Source: DASPWV01 sp046727855
GTDB lineage: Bacteria > Acidobacteriota > Vicinamibacteria > Vicinamibacterales > UBA2999
Direction of reading: 5' to 3'
Assembly (NCBI GenBank): GCA_046727855.1
Contig: JBKPDL010000192.1
Location: 1 to 38,952, forward strand
DNA length: 38,952 nucleotides
This document shows positions 37,121 to 38,952 of this stretch, in pieces. A model generated the notes under the pieces. That model made no database searches. It saw only the letters and a program-made list of their open reading frames with translations, and was not told where the DNA came from. Position 1 is the stretch's first letter, and every line of letters begins with the position of its first letter. Position numbers and translations under genes: made by a program.

Positions 37121-37189
37121 GGAAGTTCACGTCGGTTCCTCCCGTAGTTCGCGGCGATTCGGCACGAGGGTCCTGCGTCGGCTCCTACG

Positions 37190-37270
37190 CGCGAGTTCAC
37201 TAGCGCGCGAAGCGCGGTCCTCCCACCGGGCGAAGCCGGTCCCATCGCGCAGCGGTCCTATCGCGCAGAC
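37190..37270. repeat. palindromic GCGCGAAGCGCGGTCC / GCGCAGCGGTCCTA array
   Basis: Short palindromes (GCGCGAAGCGCGGTCC, CCGGGCGAAGCCGGTCC, GCGCAGCGGTCCTATCGCGC) form an array. GCGCAGCGGTCCTA is the reverse complement of TAGGACCGCTGCGC found at about 36460, so the two arrays that border the DUF6526-like gene belong to the same repeat family in opposite orientation. Confidence 0.6.
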
Positions 37271-37273
37271 GGG

Positions 37274-37279
37274 TATAAT
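37274..37279 (+). promoter_or_regulatory. TATAAT -10 box upstream of the kinase remnant
   Basis: GGGTATAATCGCC contains a consensus -10 hexamer 52 bases before the ATG of the kinase remnant (37331). No good -35 lies 17 bases upstream. It may also drive the tRNA downstream at 37454. Confidence 0.45.
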
Positions 37280-37330
37280 CGCCGTCCCTCGCGCCTTGAT
37301 GTACTTCCCAAACCGCATGCTGCGAGTGTC

Positions 37331-37448
37331 ATGAACAGCTATCTGTCCGGCGGTCGTCGCCGAGCGCTACCGGATCATCACGCTCGGCCAGGGTGGGATG
37401 GGAACTGTCTATAAAGCATTCGGGTGCGACGTTCACGATACGATGGAG
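37331..37448 (+). pseudogene. N-terminal remnant of a Ser/Thr protein kinase
   Basis: From the ATG at 37331 the sequence reads MNSYLSGG. After a frame change near 37353 it continues VVAERYRIITL, then GQGGMGTVYKAF, which is the glycine-rich ATP loop of Pkn-type Ser/Thr kinases. The typical double Leu-Gly before GQGG is shortened. After KAF the similarity stops, and 6 bases beyond the interval the tRNA-Arg gene begins. So only about 32 residues of a kinase that is normally several hundred long survive, with at least one frameshift. Confidence 0.72.
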
Positions 37449-37453
37449 ACAAC

Positions 37454-37529
37454 GCGCCCGTAGCTCAGTGGATAGAGCATCGGCCTTCTAAGCCGAGGGT
37501 CGCAGGTTCGAGTCCTGCCGGGCGCGCCA
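37454..37529 (+). tRNA. tRNA-Arg (anticodon TCT), CCA encoded
   Basis: Acceptor stem GCGCCCG (37454-37460) pairs with CGGGCGC (37519-37525), discriminator G, then an encoded CCA at 37527-37529. The D arm is GCTCAGTGGATAGAGC. The anticodon stem TCGGC/GCCGA encloses loop CTTCTAA with anticodon TCT at 37487-37489. The T arm carries GGTTCGAGTCC. Length is 76 with CCA. It reads the rare AGA (and AGG) arginine codons. It directly follows the truncated kinase. Confidence 0.97.
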
Positions 37530-37677
37530 CTCCACACGCAGGAATCACGCGAGCTATGCGCTGGCCGGGCCATCCCCAAGCGCGCTGAAGTTCGTTCAAG
37601 GAGACCCCGAGACGGGCGTATACTTTCGACTTTCTGGGAAGCGATTCCTGGTTGACCCATCTGCGAAGGAGAGACAC

Positions 37678-38922
37678 ATGGCTTCGAAACGAGCTGCTCG
37701 AAGGGAATTCCTGAAGAGCGGCGCCGCGTTGGCCGGTGGTTTCACCTTGGGAGCCGCAGCGCCCGCGATCGGCCAAACACCAGCGTCGCCGCCAATGATC
37801 AAGGGCGACAAGGATCAGATCGCCTACGGCGAACGCTCGCGTTACGTCACCTCCGTACGCATACCCCACGGCGGCAGGCCATCGCCCGATAACTGGGGTC
37901 TCGTGTTTCATGTGGCGGCCCCGCTTCAGGATTCGGTCGGGGTGATCACGCCATCCTCGCTCCACTACGTGGGGACGACCCGTGGCTCATTCCTGCCGGA
38001 CATCGATCCCAAGGAGCACCGTCTCATGATTCACGGCATGGTGGACCGTCCGCTGACGTTCACCATGGAGGACTTGAAGCGCCTCCCTTCCGTAACGCGC
38101 CTTCATTTCATCGAGTGCGCGGGGAACCGATCGTCGCGCAGGGCGAAGACTGTTCAAGAAACTCACGGCATGACGAGTTGCGCCGAATGGACCGGCGTTC
38201 TCCTTTCTGCGCTGCTCAAGGAGTGCGGCCTGAAAGGCGGGGCATCCTGGTTTGTCGCGGAAGGGGAAGAGGAGGTGAAGGGAGCGTCGAGCATGCCGAT
38301 TGCCAAGGCGATGGACGACTGCATCGTCGCCTACGGCATGAACGGCGAGGCCGTGCGGCCCCAGCAAGGGTTTCCGCTGCGGCTGATGGTTCCCGGCTTC
38401 GAAGGAATTTTTCACACCAAGTGGCTGCGGCGAATCAAGGTGGTGGACCGCTATTACATGAATTACAACGACTACGGGCATCTCGATCGGGATCCGAAGG
38501 TCGCTGCATTGGACTACCAGATCGGGCCCAAGTCCGTCATCACGTTTCCTTCCGGCGGACAAGAGTTGCCCGGCCGCGGCTTCTACGAGATCAGCGGCCT
38601 GGCTTGGTCCGGTGGCGGCGCGATTAAGAAGGTGGAAGTGTCCACCGACGGCGGCAAGCGCTGGAACATCGCCGAGATCAAGGGGACTGCGTATCGAATG
38701 GCGCATACTCGCTTCAGCTACATGTGGAATTGGGACGGACAAGAGACCGAGCTCCAGTCGCGCTGCACGGACGAACTGGGTCAGGTTCAACCGTCGCGAG
38801 CACAGATCGCCAAGTACTGGAACAAGCCCCTGGATGCCACATTCAGCGTGCCGGGTCTGGACAACAGCATTCAGCCGTGGCGGATCGCCAGCGATGGAAG
38901 CGTGACCAATGGGAATGCTTAG
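37678..38922 (+). CDS. soxC: SoxC-type sulfite dehydrogenase molybdenum subunit
   Basis: A 414-residue molybdopterin enzyme of the sulfite oxidase family. It has a Tat signal (RREFLKSGAALAGG, residues 8-21), the molybdenum-binding Cys147 in FIECAGN, and the dimerisation Ig-like C-domain from about residue 290 (SVITFPSGG, GLAWSGGGAIKKVEVSTDGGKRW). The Sox-specific features are SSLHYVGTTRGSFLPDIDP and WNKPLDATFSVPGLDNSIQPW near the end. Strong AAGGAGA (37666-37672) precedes the ATG. SoxC works in the periplasm with the cytochrome SoxD to oxidise sulfur compounds; a partner appears to start at its 3' end. Confidence 0.94.
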   Translation: MASKRAARREFLKSGAALAGGFTLGAAAPAIGQTPASPPMIKGDKDQIAYGERSRYVTSVRIPHGGRPSPDNWGLVFHVAAPLQDSVGVITPSSLHYVGTTRGSFLPDIDPKEHRLMIHGMVDRPLTFTMEDLKRLPSVTRLHFIECAGNRSSRRAKTVQETHGMTSCAEWTGVLLSALLKECGLKGGASWFVAEGEEEVKGASSMPIAKAMDDCIVAYGMNGEAVRPQQGFPLRLMVPGFEGIFHTKWLRRIKVVDRYYMNYNDYGHLDRDPKVAALDYQIGPKSVITFPSGGQELPGRGFYEISGLAWSGGGAIKKVEVSTDGGKRWNIAEIKGTAYRMAHTRFSYMWNWDGQETELQSRCTDELGQVQPSRAQIAKYWNKPLDATFSVPGLDNSIQPWRIASDGSVTNGNA

Positions 38923-38952
38923 AGTTCTCGCGTTCGCGTTGCTCATGGGCGT
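38909..38952 (+). CDS. start of a probable SoxD-like exported cytochrome (partial)
   Basis: From ATG 38909 (or 38915) the last 44 bases read MGMLRVLAFALLMGV, which looks like the start of a signal peptide. It overlaps the soxC stop. In Sox operons soxC is usually followed by soxD, a c-type cytochrome, so that is the expected product. The window ends before any diagnostic residue. Confidence 0.45.
   Translation, partial: MGMLRVLAFALLMG

Overview
The window is about 39 kb of GC-rich bacterial DNA, probably from an uncultivated Acidobacteriota (Vicinamibacteria-like) lineage. That placement is an inference. It rests on the high GC, the mix of families (BlaI/M56 pair, ECF sigma with membrane partners, DUF6526-like protein, Pkn-type kinase remnant, PQQ-like propeller) and intergenic regions packed with short degenerate repeats and palindromes. 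No ribosomal RNA or marker gene is present to settle it. Genes are densely packed, with many 4-base ATGA overlaps.

Layout. 1-2.2 kb: an unrecognised protein and a small c-type cytochrome, converging. 2.3-6.7 kb (minus strand): a three-gene unit with a membrane protein, an ECF sigma factor and a possible anti-sigma protein, preceded by a BlaI repressor and M56 (BlaR1-like) antirepressor pair whose 3' end is broken by a frameshift. 6.9-9.1 kb (minus): a Crp/Fnr regulator, then an endonuclease/phosphatase-fold enzyme coupled to a nucleotidyltransferase-like protein. 9.2-10.5 kb: an exported PQQ-like beta-propeller. 10.6-14.2 kb: three translationally coupled signalling genes (REC-HK-REC hybrid, CHASE3 kinase, CheY/Rcp1-like regulator). 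14.6-16.1 kb: an FAD oxidoreductase fused to a Rieske domain.

16.5-23.4 kb is the most striking region. It is a gas vesicle (gvp) operon that begins with a single-domain response regulator and carries a multi-PAS histidine kinase between gvpA and the first gvpF/L. Gene order is regulator, gvpJ-like, gvpA, kinase, gvpF/L, gvpG, gvpF/L, gvpS/J-like, gvpL/F, gvpK. The GvpA has an unusual duplicated basic Thr-rich tail. gvpN, gvpC and gvpO are not seen. The core order resembles actinobacterial gvp clusters.

23.9-28.3 kb holds a large polytopic membrane protein, PdxH and a divergent PhzF-family enzyme. 28.3-36.4 kb is a tightly coupled operon with the GlgE alpha-glucan pathway (GlgE and a trehalose synthase-maltokinase fusion), followed without a gap by a tripartite tricarboxylate transporter. 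Its binding protein is fused to the small membrane subunit and has no visible signal peptide. 36.5-37.5 kb carries a DUF6526-like gene between related repeat arrays, a truncated Ser/Thr kinase remnant and tRNA-Arg(TCT). The window ends with a SoxC-type sulfite dehydrogenase and the first codons of a probable partner.
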